Positions 37,981-50,554 of a DNA stretch of 64,000 nt are shown piece by piece. Under the pieces are notes generated by a model that was not told the origin of the DNA, did no database searches, and was given only the letters and a program-made list of their open reading frames with translations. Source of the DNA: Linyphia triangularis (Eukaryota > Arthropoda > Arachnida > Araneae > Linyphiidae). A program made the translations under genes and the position numbers. The first letter of the stretch is position 1. Each line of letters starts with the position of its first letter. The stretch covers positions 28,984,123 to 29,048,122 of the forward strand of contig OZ021732.1 in NCBI GenBank assembly GCA_963978545.1, read 5' to 3'.

Positions 37981-39484
37981 CTCTACAAGCTTTTTTTAAT
38001 TTTCTAATTCCACAAGCTACTTATTTATCTATCCATAGAAGTCCTAAAACCTCACCTTTTGATTTAATATATGGCGATAAGCTGTAATTTATTTAATTTG
38101 TGCCCACGATCCTTTGCCTTCGATGTTTAATATATTTAAACAACCAAATAAAATCCTCCTCTAATCCCACAATCCACCGGAGTGTATAAATTGAAATTTT
38201 CCAATTTATATATTTTCATTCTTAAAACAAATAATACCAGACGACATCTATAACCCATGACCAAAACAACGTCATCCTAGCGTTTTGTTTGCTTCCCTCC
38301 CCGTTTTTTTTAATGAGTCCCTATGAATAACCCATTACACTCTTCTATTACTTCCCATTAGAATAGAACCTTTTCACCTTTGCCCACGTGGAACAACAAA
38401 AGGTAAGCTTGATATATTAGCCTCCGCGAATTCTTTATTTGCGTATCGCCGCTGCATGCGATGGAAGGAAAGGCGGAAAAAAAACTTTAAAAATAAAGAA
38501 CGCAGCGGCATAATTACACAAAACGCGTTCAGATTTCATCTGCTTTTTATTTTCCCTCGTTCTTTGTGTTTTAACACATTATTTCCCCTCCCTTCTTATG
38601 CGTCCATTTTTTTTTTTTTTTTTTTTTTTTTTACTCTCGTTGGAAACTTTGCAGTGATATAAATTATTAAGCAGTTTTATTTTGGAATGAGATTTATCTC
38701 TTAAAAGGTTGCTTAAATTTTAAATAGAAATAGAATTTTTTAGGGGAAAAAAGAGGGAAAGAATGGTAGAGCGGATTAAGAAGGGGAAAAAATAAGTTTC
38801 TATCTGAATCCATTTAGAACGTTTTTCCACTTGTTGACTTTCGTTGGAGAAGACTTTTTATAAATTTTTAAGTTAATTTTCGAAGAGAAATTCTTGTACT
38901 TTTTTTTTCTCTCTTCAATCCCGTTATGTCATGAATACTTTATTTAGTTGCTTGAGCTTATTATTATTTTTAATTTTTTTTTTTATTTTGAATAGCATTA
39001 ACATGTTAGAAACCGCAAAGAATATAAAAAGTTAATTTATGTTGTAATAATTCTGAAAAGAGAATATCCAATAAGTCTGCTACACTTAAATTAGCGAATT
39101 AGAATCTTATTAGAGACTGTTTCGAGTATTTTTCTGCTGAAAATTCTAGGAAAAAAAAAAAAAAGGGAGAAAAAAAGTATTTTTCCTCAACTGTGTACGA
39201 ATATAAAAAAGTAAAGGTATGATTTAAATTCTTAATTACGATTTGATATGAAACAAAATGTTTCATTGCTTAGTTGGGTCGCAATTACTTTCTTAGATAT
39301 GCAGTCAACGCCTTTAAAGTTGAAATCCTAAAAAAAGTTAAAATATAGCTTTGCGAGTGTGGAAATTTGTGGAAAAAAATTACAAGTATGTTTTAACTAA
39401 AAATTTTCCCACTCATAAACCTCAACAATTTTAGTACCTTTATGAACATAAAAGCTTATAAAAATCGACAAAATTCTGAGTCTT

Positions 39485-40875
39485 TATATATTACTAGCTG
39501 AATACCCGTGCTTAGCTACGAAATTTTATCATGTGCAATATTTTAGCTAGCTGTGAGGCCTCGCGTTGAGGAATCTGTTATTGGTGTATAGGTCCCAGTT
39601 ATTGGCGCTTCGCTCGCAGAAAGGTTCATCGCTACGCAAAATCGAGCTCACTTAGTTTGCTGAAAAGTTCACTGACACATAAGCAAAGGCTTACTTCACT
39701 TGTTGAAAGATTCATTATTATGCAAGCATAGGCTCACTTCGCTCGCTGAAAGGTTCATTGCTGCGTAAACAAAAGCTCGCTTCACTCACTAAAATCTAAT
39801 TGCTACGTAAATCCTTAATATTGCAAACCTCTCCCTTGTCGAGAAAAAAAATTCACCGTTAACAGAATAATACAACCCCCCTTTAAGATTATTTGAACAC
39901 GTGTTTGTGGAAAGCAAAATCAGAGGCTAAAACGACTTATGTTGAAACTTTCAGAGCTCTAGCCTTATTAGAAGTCGCTTTTTGTAAAAAAATTAATTAA
40001 AAAAAAATAATTAAAAAACAAATTAAAATATTAACATTCTTTTTGTCAGTCCACTTAGAAGGCCAAAACTACTTGTGTCGAAAATTTCAGAACTGTAGCC
40101 CAATTATAAATTGTTTTGTAAAATAATTGTTAATTAACTAAAAAAAAAAAAAAAATTAATAAAATTTTTAAATTCTGTTTTATAAAAATCCAATTATGAG
40201 GCTACAACTACTTATGTTAAAAATTTCAAAGCTGTAGCCCTATTTGAAATCGTTTTGTAAAATTTATATTAATTAATTAACAAAAATTAATTAATAACGA
40301 ACTAAACAAAAATTTAAAATTCTGTTTTTCTAATGTCCAATTAGAAGGCCAAAACTACTTATGTTGAAAATTTTAGAGCTGTAGCCCAATTAAAAATCGT
40401 TTTGTAACATATTTATTAATTAAAAAATTAATAAAAAAAAACTAAATAAAAATTAAAAATTCTGTCTTTCATATGTCCAATTAGAAAAACAAAATTACTT
40501 ATGTTGAAAATTTCAGAGCTGTAGCCCTATTAGAAATCGTTTTGTAAAATATATATTAATTATATTAAAAAATTAATTAAAAAACAACTAAGTAAAATTT
40601 TAAAATTCTATTTTTCAAAACTACAATTAGAAGGCTAAAATTACTTATGTGGAAAATTTCAGAGCTGTATCTCTGTTTGAAGTCGCTTTGTAAAAAAAAA
40701 AAAAAATTAAAAAAGAACTAATTAAATTTTAACATTCTGTTTGACATGTATACAGTTAGAAGGCCAAAACTACTTATGCTGAAAATTTCAAAGCTCTACT
40801 CCAATTTTAAGTAGGTTTCTATAGATCCACAGAGCCACAGACCGACAGACACATTGTTTTACTATTATAGATTTT
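39485..40875 (+). repeat. Composite dispersed repeat family D with two internal tandem arrays
   Basis: Begins ATTACTAGCTGAATACCCGT and ends ACAGACCGACAGACACATTG then CTATTATAGATT, a style of ends seen in many invertebrate interspersed repeats. Inside are about four ~55-bp units (39597-39810: GCTCGC, GAAAGGTTCATCGCTACG) and seven ~140-bp units (39900-40810). No ORF. A minus-strand partial copy lies at 52800-53325. Confidence 0.7.
39900..40810 (+). repeat. Seven ~140-bp tandem units within family D
   Basis: Each unit carries AAGGCCAAAACTACTTATGT, then GAAAATTTCAGAGCTGTAGC, then an ATT-rich spacer with ATTAATTAA words. Units start near 39925, 40060, 40197, 40345, 40485, 40625 and 40760. All are diverged from one another. 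Confidence 0.8.
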
Positions 40876-41084
40876 TAATCATTGCCTACACACTTTCATA
40901 ATTCAAAATGCAATTTTATGCAAGCAAATTTTATTTATTGAATTTACTACTGAATGTTTTACAAAGTTAGTTGACGTAAAAGAGAGAAAAATAACTTTTC
41001 CATACAAATGAATTTTATTTTTTTTTCTTTAAATAGTAGATAACTTGATTTTTCTTTTTCAAAACGACTTTTTCTGTTTGTTAC

Positions 41085-41535
41085 TTTCAATTACCAATAT
41101 GTTAACATAGGGTACTTTCTTTTTTACATTTTTACACGTTTAGAAACGTTCTGAGGTCATAAAAGTTGTCTAAAAAAATGTCTGTGGTCAGCATAACTCC
41201 CGAACAGATTTACCTTCGTTGTTCAATTCTTGATTACGGCTTAGTGGTGGCTATGGGACTTGTCATTAAGCTTTTCATCAAAATTGCGCAAGAATTGAAA
41301 AAATTATGTTTTTCAGCTACTGTTAAAAAATTGCTCTAAGGATTTTGATCAAAATCGCTGTGGTAATGCCTATTAAGGTGTTCTAAAATTCGCATCACCG
41401 AAATTCCCGTAGAAATGCGATAAAGGCGTATAACGAATGTCTTTAAGACATAATTTTCTTCCCTGTGAGCTTCGCCCATCAACGACTGTCTCTCCTCTGT
41501 TACACTTACAAGAAAGGATAATGTAACATTCACCT
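41085..41535 (+). repeat. Dispersed family A, copy 4
   Basis: Head TTACTTTCAATTACC then ATGTTAACATAGGGTA; TGTCTGTGGTCAGCATAACT at 41180; GGTGGCTATGGGACTTG near 41232; palindrome GATTTTGATCAAAATC at 41341-41356. The GT site is unexpanded (TGTCTGTGG). The reverse open frame 41336-41539 is incidental. Confidence 0.6.
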
Positions 41536-41539
41536 TCAA

Positions 41540-43904
41540 AATATCTTTTCTTGCATTTAACTTTTGAGGGTTCGAAATTTAAAATTAATTAATTGTAATA
41601 TTAGAACAGAAAAAAAATATAAAAGAACTTGTTTTGCATCAAGTGACATCCCGATCCCGTACACTTGTATTCTTTTTTATTTAAATTAATTTTCAGAAAT
41701 AAACATAGTTAAAATACTGTTTCGGAAAATCTTACAAAAAACAAGAATATGCACTAACCTTATTACATTTGTTCTCTTTTTAAATTATATAATATTTAAC
41801 CAATTGTAAAAGTAATGGTAGTTATATTTTGTAACTATATAAATTTAATTTCATTAAATAATTCTCAGCAATGTTTTATGCCTCACGGCACATCCGTTTA
41901 GACTATTTTTTATAATATTTATAAAGATTAAAAATAAAAAATCTTATTTTTTATCTCAACTATTATAGTAGCATTATTACCCTTAATTATATGTCCCTTT
42001 ATAGTAAGAGTATCAAAATTTTTGAAGAATGTTTAAAAAAGAAAAAAACATTATCAATTTCCTGATTTTCCTTAGAAAGACCCATATTGAATAACATTTG
42101 TATCTAATTAAACTCCGTATTCTAATATTTAAGCTATATTCAAAGTACTGAATCATGCTTTAACTTTAAAATTTTAACTGTTATTCATATTTTTAGCTAA
42201 AATGTAAAATTGTATGTCAATCTGTGGGGAAGTGCTCAAGAGGTATGGCGCCTGAACGTACGCAAGTTCCATAATCGTCAAATTTACAAAGCATGCGCAC
42301 CAACCCCTCCCTCCCCCCCTCTCTTCCCCCATAAAATTTTAATGCAAATTGCATCGATGAATTCATGATCGACATTTTGAGCAAAAAACCTGAAAACTGC
42401 TTTCCGTCCGTTAATATCAGGACTTGATATTTCATGCGGCAGTCAGTTCACAATCATGAAACTTTCCTCGGTTACTACATGTCGCTTTTGCTTGACAGCT
42501 ATAGTTATGGTAAAGCAGACCTTGAGTGACTGACTAATTCCACCTTCATTTTCAAATACCAAAATTAATAGTATTTTTGAGAAACTTATTTATTATTATT
42601 ATTATGTTGAATTTGCTAGAAAAAACGTCTCCTTTTGTAATGTTATCCTGCGTCCTCCTTCGAGTCCCCCTCCCCCCCCCCTCCCCTCTCCATACTCATC
42701 CATCTAAATTCCATTTTTCCATCTAAAAAACGTTGATTTACTTTCACAATTTTGTTCAAACCCCACTTCAAGGTATTTTAGTATAAAATTTGAAACCATA
42801 ATTAGTTTTGGGAATCCAACGAGAATTAGAATATAAAATTTTCATCATTGACACCTATATGAATATTAAAGCATAGGTATTTAAAAACAATTAAAAGAGT
42901 ATGAAAAAATAAGTTTCAAATACATGATAATAAAGAAAATGACAGAAGAAATGGATTTCTACTTATTTTAATTTCTATTCTTGTAAGCACTGCACAACAC
43001 CACTTAGAAATAAATTAATTCTTAGGGGGGGGGGGGGGGAAGTCTTGTACTGAATCAAAAAGAAATTTTTAATCTTGACGATTTTAATTAAAAAAGAAGG
43101 TATTCTGTAATTTTGTTGAATCAGAAATTAATATATATTTTTGATTCAGTAAAAAAAAATACATTCTATTTTAAAAGAGTAATTACAAAAGGATTTGTCT
43201 CTGATATGTTTGCTCAATGTATAATTCATAATATTAATTAGAAACATTAGAAGAATAGGTTTATTATTTTGTAATTTGCTAAGATTCCGTCAAACGTAAC
43301 TAATATATCTCTGGCTCTAATTCAATACGTCAGTGACTGTTAATGAAATAATCTTTAATGTAAAAAAAGAAAGCAGAGAAAAAAAAAGCGCATAATCTCC
43401 CTTTCATTCTCATTTTTTTATAACCAAATTCTTCGATTTCCCGTGAGAATTATTCCTCAAATAAAGTTATACTTCCTCCGACAAATTCATAACAAGTTCT
43501 TTTTGAGCAGAAGAGCAGAAAATATTATACTACTTGTTCCATATACGTAAAGAGCAAACTGATTGATTAAAATTTTAATTAAAACTTTAAAAATTTGCAT
43601 AAACGTCGAACTAAGAATACAAAATCTTATTAAGAAAGCTCGATCAAAAAAATTTCTTTGAACTTTTTTTTTTTATTTTCAAAGTTATTAAATCATGTCT
43701 AATCTTCGGGAAAAACAATACTTTCTACGGAATAATTAAATAACTTATTATTTAATTCAAATTGAATAATCTTTAGTACGAAGATATTAAAAAAAATTTG
43801 GATAAAATATGTTTAAGTCATTAAAAGAATTAGATGTGATAACAGTGTGTTACTTTTTATTTTAAAAATAAAATAAAGGCCTATTTGAATGCTAGATTGT
43901 TTGT

Positions 43905-43937
<33 letters not shown>

Positions 43938-43960
43938 TGCAATGAATAATTTTATGTATG
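41540..43960. other. AT-rich gene-free stretch
   Basis: C-run near 42671, G-run at 43025-43039, poly-A at 43912-43937. A pyrimidine-rich patch at 42300-42335. No coding signal. Confidence 0.4.
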
Positions 43961-43966
43961 TATGTG

Positions 43967-43967
43967 T

Positions 43968-44002
<35 letters not shown>

Positions 44003-44004
44003 TT
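43967..44004. repeat. (TTTA)n microsatellite
   Basis: About nine TTTA/TTAT units in a row after TATGTATGTATG. Confidence 0.9.
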
Positions 44005-44039
44005 GATTTAAATCCTTTTTCTGCATTGCCAATTTTTAT

Positions 44040-44690
44040 GAGATAATTTCAACTTATTGATCTTAGATCGGGTTTTCATAGTATTTAACCACTATGAAGA
44101 AATCCATTCCGAACTATTTACTAACTTCTTTTTTGTCCCCAAAACTTGATCTAATACATTGTCATCCTCAGCAATTCTATCTGCCAAGTTTCAGTTCAAT
44201 TGGATAACGGCAAGTGGGTTGATTAGCTCTCTGAAGATTTTGCTACATCAACTTTAATAACGGAAGGTTTCAGTCATTAAATATCGTCAAAATGTAATTG
44301 TTGGAATTAAACTTGGTATCTCGATAAAAGAACGTAAAAGCTGATAAGTCTAAAGTAATGCAATACAAACGTGTATAAAAGCGTCTTTTTAGTGACAGAC
44401 CCACAATTTGATATAAAGCATTATCATCGACAACGATATCAGCTAAGTTTCAGTTTCAGCTCGATTGATGGATGACGGTAACTGGTATATGAATAATCAG
44501 AAGCGCCAATAGAAGCGTGTGTAAAAGCGGCCTTTTAGTGACAGCAACACGCCCCAAAGCTAAGTAGAAAGCATTGAACACTACAACAAATCTATCTACC
44601 AAGTTTCAAATTTATTGGAGGACGGCAAGTGGTTCAGTTAGACATCCACAGATTTCCACGCCACATGCAAAATCGAAGTAAATATAAAGG
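44040..44690 (+). repeat. Dispersed repeat family E with three internal units
   Basis: The unit ACATTGTCATC...ATCTGCCAAGTTTCAGTTC then GGATAACGGCAAGTGGG recurs in diverged form at about 44156, 44408 and 44570. The head (GGGTTTTCATAGTATTTAAC, then TTTTTTGTCCCCAAA) also begins the copy at 45115. No ORF. Confidence 0.55.
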
Positions 44691-45114
44691 ATTTAAACAG
44701 GAATAACTTAGTGCCTTTAGAATAGACTTTGTGCCAGACACATTTTTCAAAACATATGTGCTATGTGTCAGATTTTAGTATCTTCTTAAATTAATATAAT
44801 ATTCTCTGGCTAGTGGGGTTAGCACGATACCATAACCTGCAATTTAGCCTTTTTTCTGTGAGCTTGTTTTTTTGTATTGTTTATATTGTTTTGAAGTTCA
44901 AATAAAACTCCTTCTAGAACAAAAATTCTATTTTTCAAAAGGCAAGTTTTATCATCGTTTACTATATTATCGAATAATTTTTTTATTGAACAATCTACAT
45001 TTTGATATTTTAGCAGTTTTATGAGTTATGACAAAAATAATAATAATAATAATAAAATAATTTAATACCAATCCTTTATATGCATTACTAAATTTTATTT
45101 ACAATTACAATTTA

Positions 45115-45280
45115 AGTGATTTTGAGCTCAAATCGACTTTTCATACTGTTGGACCACTACGGGAGAAATCATCGATTCCTTACCACGACTAACTCTTTTT
45201 TGCCCCCAAACCTTGATAGAATACATTGTCATCGATACGAATCCATATGCATCAGGGTCCTTGTATAACCCTCAGTGACA
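45115..45280 (+). repeat. Dispersed repeat family E, truncated second copy
   Basis: CGACTTTTCATACTGTTGGA, CCACTAC, TTTTTTGCCCCCAAACCTTG and TACATTGTCATCGATACGA follow the order of 44070-44175, then run directly into the ~600-bp tandem units. Confidence 0.55.
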
Positions 45281-46465
45281 GCTCGGTGCATGTCGGAAAT
45301 GTTAGTGCAGCCGGAAACATGCGGCTTCCTAACACCTTTCTAACCTCCTAACACTTTCCACAATCATGTACAATCACATTTGCACTTTTTTTTTTATTTA
45401 TTTTTTTAATTATAATTTTAAAAATCGGATTTTTTTTTTTTTTTTTTTGCACTTAAAAGTACATAATTAGTAATGATATTTCAGTTTTATTCAAAAATTA
45501 ATTAACTAATTAACAATCCGATTATAATTAGCATATAATTAGCATATTTTTGAACAGTAATTACTCGAGTTTCATAGGACCAAGAAAAGAAATTATGGTT
45601 GGAAATTGTTCGTAATACCCATATTGAAAGTAGAAAAAATCGCAATTTTTCTAAAAACTTATTCATTAAAATCTTGCAAAATTCAATTTCTTTTCCAATC
45701 AATTTGATTAAAGTTCAAAACATCTAATAGTTATTGCAGATTTGAATTCTCAAATCATTTTTTTGATAACGAGTTTAAAATATTTAAATTTATTTTCAGA
45801 ACGAAATACTAATTCAAACCTTGATAGAATACATTGTCATCGATACGAATCCATATGCATCAGGGTCCTTGTATAACCCTCAGTGACAGCTCGGGGCATG
45901 TCGGAAATGTTAGTACAGCCGGAAACATGCGGCTTCCTAACACCTTTCTAACCTCCTAACACTTTCCACAATCATGTACAATCACATTTGCACTTTTTTT
46001 AAATTTTTTTTTTTTTAATTATAATTTTAAAAATCGGATTTTTTTTTTTTGCACTTAAAAGTACATAATTAGTAATGATATTTCAGTTTTATTCAAAAAT
46101 TAATTAACTAATTAACAATCCGATTATAATTAGCATATTTTTGAACAGTAATTACTCGAGTTTCATAGGACCAAGAAAAGAAATTATGGTTGGAAATTGT
46201 TCGTAATACCCTTATTGAAAGTAGAAAAAATCGCAATTTTTCTAAAAACTTATTCATTAAAATCTTGCAAAATTCAATTTCTTTTCCAATCAATTTGATT
46301 AAAGTTCAAAACATCTAATAGTTATTGCAGATTTGAATTCTCAAATCATTTTTTTGATAACGAGTTTAAAATATTTAAATTTATTTTCAGAACAAAATAG
46401 TAATTCAAACCTTGATAGAATACATTGTCATCGATACGAATCCATATGCATCAGGGTCCTCGTGT
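45211..46465 (+). repeat. ~600-bp tandem duplication, 2.1 units
   Basis: CCTTGATAGAATACATTGTC starts at 45211, 45819 and 46410. The first two units are 608 and 591 bp and nearly identical; the difference lies in T-runs and a doubled AATTAGCATAT. The third is cut after about 50 bases. The paired reverse frames at 45502-45702 and 46108-46293 are duplicates of one another inside the unit, not genes. Confidence 0.95.
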
Positions 46466-46879
46466 AACACCCTCAGTGACTACTTCAGTGACTACTACCT
46501 CACTACCTTTCAAAAATTCCATCTAGAGGTTATTTTAAAGCAGAAATTCTCAAGGGTAGCCAAAGACGAAAATCGCTGATCTGGCTCGCTCGCTGCACAT
46601 TAGGGGTGGAAAAGCTCTATTGGATTCTATTAGTTAACATGGCAACGCATGGCCACGTCGCAGCCAAAACGCGTTTCAGGAACACATGGCCGCCTTTCGG
46701 AGGAAGATCACCTTGATTGGAAAAGGTTTTTCTTCTCTCGTGAATTGAGTATTGAGGCCGAAAGTTTGCTGTTTATCGGATATTTTTACGGTTAACATAG
46801 AAATTGAATCTTCATTTTAGAAGATTGTAAAATGTATCATTTTAGTTTTGAACTAATAAATTTGGATGCAGCCCGGCTG
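46466..46879. other. G+C-richer gene-free block
   Basis: 46540-46770 is richer in G+C with CpG words, but stops interrupt every frame and no repeat partner is seen. Could be an old repeat or a conserved non-coding piece. Confidence 0.25.
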
Positions 46880-46956
46880 CACTGTCTGTAGTGCATAAGC
46901 CCTGTCTGTAGTGCATAAGCCCTGTCTGTAGTGCATAAGCCCTGTCTGTAGTGCAT
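46880..46956 (+). repeat. 20-bp minisatellite, 3.8 copies
   Basis: CCTGTCTGTAGTGCATAAGC repeats perfectly with period 20 (46881, 46901, 46921, 46941), and the last copy is cut at GTGCATGG. Confidence 0.97.
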
Positions 46957-48055
46957 GGTAACCCTTCCCCTAAAAAAAAAAAATCTAAACAACTAAACCA
47001 AGTATTAAGGTAAACATTACATTAAAACCTAAAAAAATAGCACTAAGTCGCCCCCATTCACTTTACCTATACTTTATAAACTGTGTTTTGACATAAAATA
47101 TTTGCGCACACTTTACGCATGCATGCACTTTTGATAAGTAATCGTCATAGTGGAAGAAATTGGATAATCATTGTTTACAGTGTAATCAATACTTTGTTGG
47201 AACAAAACATTTTTGAGGATGATTTATATTGAAATCGCTATTAGTTTCTAATCAAATTGCTTCAGTCCCACTCAGTTAACACTCATAATAAGGACGAATG
47301 ATGTCGTTGACTCATATGAAAATGAATTTAAAAAAAGATTAATTGGTGAAAATCAACAGCGGATTCGACGTAACAACACCACTTTTGAAACAATTACAGT
47401 GACGTTTGAAATTCAAACAGATGTGAAGAAAGACCACCACAGAATAAAGTACAACTATTTTCATGTAATGCTATCCCAATAGAATCCTTTCATTACAAAA
47501 CAACTTTTCCCACCAATAAAAAAATTCGACTCTTCTTTCTGTCTCTTACTGTTTGGAAGTTATGTCCTTTCAAAGTTTGGGAGTCTTTTCTGAAAGAGAC
47601 CATGCACTTGGCACGGACTTCAAGGAATAGACAAAATATGATGCTTGCTTAAAATGTGCTGAAATGTTCTGCATTGTTGCCTTTTACTACTCTAGATACT
47701 CTACATCATCCCTGAATAATCTACGTCAGCATTTTTCACATTCAGATCAGGTATACGATTGAAATTCTAACTTTTAAATATTTTAACAACCACGACTCTC
47801 AAACATTTTACGAATGTCATGCTTTCGCTGATACTCCATGTTTCCGAGCTTCGCAAACATCCCTCTTTCAAAGACGATTAAATCACGTTGTTAACTCATA
47901 TCTTCACAAACAAATCACTTATACTGTTTTAAGAACTGGACTTTCAGCTGAATATTAATAAATCAGTATTTTTATTTTAGGAGGTTAATGTGATCCAATT
48001 TGCTTAAAACTATCACATGTGTACTGAATTGTCCATTCAGTTTACACTCAACTTC
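46957..48055. other. AT-rich gene-free stretch
   Basis: Ordinary AT-rich DNA. No recognisable ORF, repeat or RNA gene. Confidence 0.4.
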
Positions 48056-48645
48056 AGAAAGCGATATATAAAAGAGATGAGAAAGAAAAATAGACGAGAA
48101 AGAGAGAGAAAAAAAAGAAAGTGAGAGGAAATAAAAAGATATAAAGCGAGAGAGTGAGAGATAAGAGATGAGAAAGAGTGAGAGAGTTAAGAGAGAGAGC
48201 GAGTGAAAAGAAAGAGAGAGAAGAGATATATAGAGAACGTGACAGAGAGAAACGATGAGGAAGAGAAATAGTTGTGAAAGATTGATATTCTAGAAAGAGA
48301 GATAGATGAAAAATAGTGAAAGAGTAATATAGAGCGAGAGGAAAGTGTGTGAAGCGAGAGAGAAAGAAGAGATAAGAAAGAGATATAGATGAGAAGAAAA
48401 GAGAGAGGGGAGATAAGAAAGAGATAGTTAAGAAAGAACTAAGAAAGCGAGCGAAGAGAGAAAGAGAACGATAAAGAAAAAGAAGAGATGAAGAAAATAA
48501 ATGAGAAAAGAGAAAGAGGAGAAAGTTAGAGAAGAGAAAGAGAAGTAAAGGAAAAGAGAACGAGAAAGCGAAAGAAGAGTGAGAGAGTTAAGAGAGAGAG
48601 AGAACAAAGTGCGAGAAGAAAATGAGAGAAGAGAGAGATAAGAGG
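48056..48645 (+). repeat. Long polypurine (GA-rich) tract
   Basis: About 590 bases almost free of C and poor in T on this strand, built of irregular GAGA, GAAAGA and GAGAAA words. Such tracts can form triplex (H-)DNA. The reverse open frame 48428-48649 (Ser/Leu/Phe-rich) is a by-product of the tract. Confidence 0.9.
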
Positions 48646-48649
48646 GCAT

Positions 48650-50065
48650 CCAGCATTAATATGTAAACGACATACATAAATACATAAAATAACCAACAAG
48701 ACAATTAAATTTACGAATCAATTTATTAGAAAAGTCCCTTTATAAAAAATATTGTTCAAAAGCTTGATTCTTCGACACAGCTTTTATGTCTTCTTATTAC
48801 ACTCTAATTACAACCAAAATTGCATTTTTTTTTTTTTTTTTTTTAATACCCTTTTCAAAATATTAAGAACTTAAGTAATCAATAATTTTGCATTTTTTGT
48901 CAGCTTTTACATTTCTAAGCGAAATGCATTTGAAATGTCGAATAGAATATGCAGTAGCACTACTAATCAAGATTTTGCCTAACGAGATTTTAAAGTGGTC
49001 CCTCAGAGATTCGTTAAAACTGACTTTTGCTGTTTCAAAGTAAAAACTTTACCGAATTCCAAACTAGGTTGTTACCATCTTTTACAAAAGCTTTACTTAA
49101 TGCTAAGTATTACAGTTTAACTTCTTGGAAATTTCGAAACATTTATCCTAATGATCGACATTTTACGCGTAATCCCAACGGTCAACTTTCATACAGCACC
49201 GCATACACAATAATATTTCTCTTAGATCCCACTTAAATTTTCTTTATACATACAATAAACGTCCTCGAAATCTTCAGATGGTGTGAAAGCTATACCTATA
49301 ATTTGCACAAGCGAGCCCTTTACCCATTGATACTTTTTATCACCAAATACGTAATTTTCTCCAACAAAAAAAGACAATTTCCTTCTCAAATATATAATTT
49401 ACTTTATTCAAAGTTTCCTTTTACCTTCTCACACCCCCCTCCTCTCAATCAGCAAAGACTACATCCTTGCATATTCTACGAATTCAAGTGAAGTCAGGCG
49501 CCTAGGTGTTTAACGTTTGTTTTTGCGCCCGAAGAAAATCGTCTGACTTATTAAATGCCTTGCGGTGGGGAATTTTTTCTCGGTTTTTTTCCCCCCATTA
49601 TTATTTTAAATGAAATTGGAAGGGGGTAGGGGATGATTAGGCTTATTTAGAAGAAGGAGTGAGGGAAAATAGAGAAACAATTGCTACATTTTTTAATGGC
49701 TTTGGATGTAAAACTTTTATTTGTCTGTGTGGGATTAAAGAGTAGTGAATTGGGAGGGGAAAAAAGAATGAACGTTAAATGAAGTTTTTATTGAATTATT
49801 TTTTTTCACTCTTTTATTTTTTTAACTCGTACTATTGTATTGTGTTACAAAATCTTGAAATAAATTTTTTACACTCTTTCAAATACTTTGAAGTCTTGCA
49901 AAGTTGCGAATTTTGTGAGACTAATCATTTATAAATATTTTTTTTTTTTTTTAATCGCACACTTTTAATAAACTTTATTTTTATAATGTTCGTCAACTTG
50001 CGATGCTCAAGGAAAGAGAACTCTATATTGAAGCCGTTCTTTTTTTTATATATATATATATAAGT
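48650..50065. other. AT-rich gene-free stretch
   Basis: Poly-T at 48824-48844 and a (TA)n near 50047-50062. Open frames at 49027-49236 and 49303-49491 lack recognisable features. Confidence 0.35.
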
Positions 50066-50069
50066 TTGT

Positions 50070-50485
50070 ACGCCCTCGTCGAATTTTTACTGTAATTTCA
50101 AAGACAAGGATGTTTAGAACACCTTTAAAGGCCTTTTCATGGCGATTTCGATCAAAATCGCTAAAGTCGTTTTTCGGTAATTGTTGAAAAACCGAATTTT
50201 TAATGGTAGCTACCTTATGCGCACGTGCGATTTTGATAAAAACCCTAGTGAAAGATACCATGTCCACCATTGACCCGCGCATACAAAAGCTGAGCATCTT
50301 GGATCAATTCGACTGGAAGTTATTCTGAAACACAAACAACAACACCTTAATGGACTCAAGACGTTCCCAAACGTGTAAAAACGCAAAATAATCCCTTTTT
50401 TTTTCCTTCTTTTTTTTTTAATGAATACAATACTTTTCCTAAACAATGTTAACATATGAGTAATTGAAAGTAAAAGAATCCGTAT
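50070..50485 (-). repeat. Dispersed family A, copy 5 (minus)
   Basis: Landmarks are reversed: GGATGTTTAGAACACCTTTA near 50107, CGATTTCGATCAAAATCG at 50143-50160, GGTAGCTACCTTATGCGC at about 50203-50220, and TAATTGAAAGTAAAAG near 50461. The GT site is replaced by an ACACAAACAACAACACC tract. Confidence 0.55.
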
Positions 50486-50554
50486 CACATTTTTTACCAA
50501 CCACTAAATAAAGTTTACCATTTAAGTGTGGCTCATTAACATGCTTGAAATCCA

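Larger units (their letters stand above)
35435..39480. other. AT-rich gene-free stretch
   Basis: Apart from repeat pair C and the CTCF-like word, this holds a G-run at 36326-36339, poly-T runs (37810, 38609-38632) and AT-rich sequence. No coding signal. Confidence 0.4.

Noticed and set aside
45502..46293. Two near-identical reverse ORFs suggesting a small gene pair
   Set aside because: They lie at the same place in the two ~600-bp tandem units and have no codon or domain signal; the second differs in its C-terminal end because of a small length change.
48428..48649. Ser/Leu-rich 73-residue reverse ORF
   Set aside because: By-product of the polypurine tract; no amphipathic or domain pattern.
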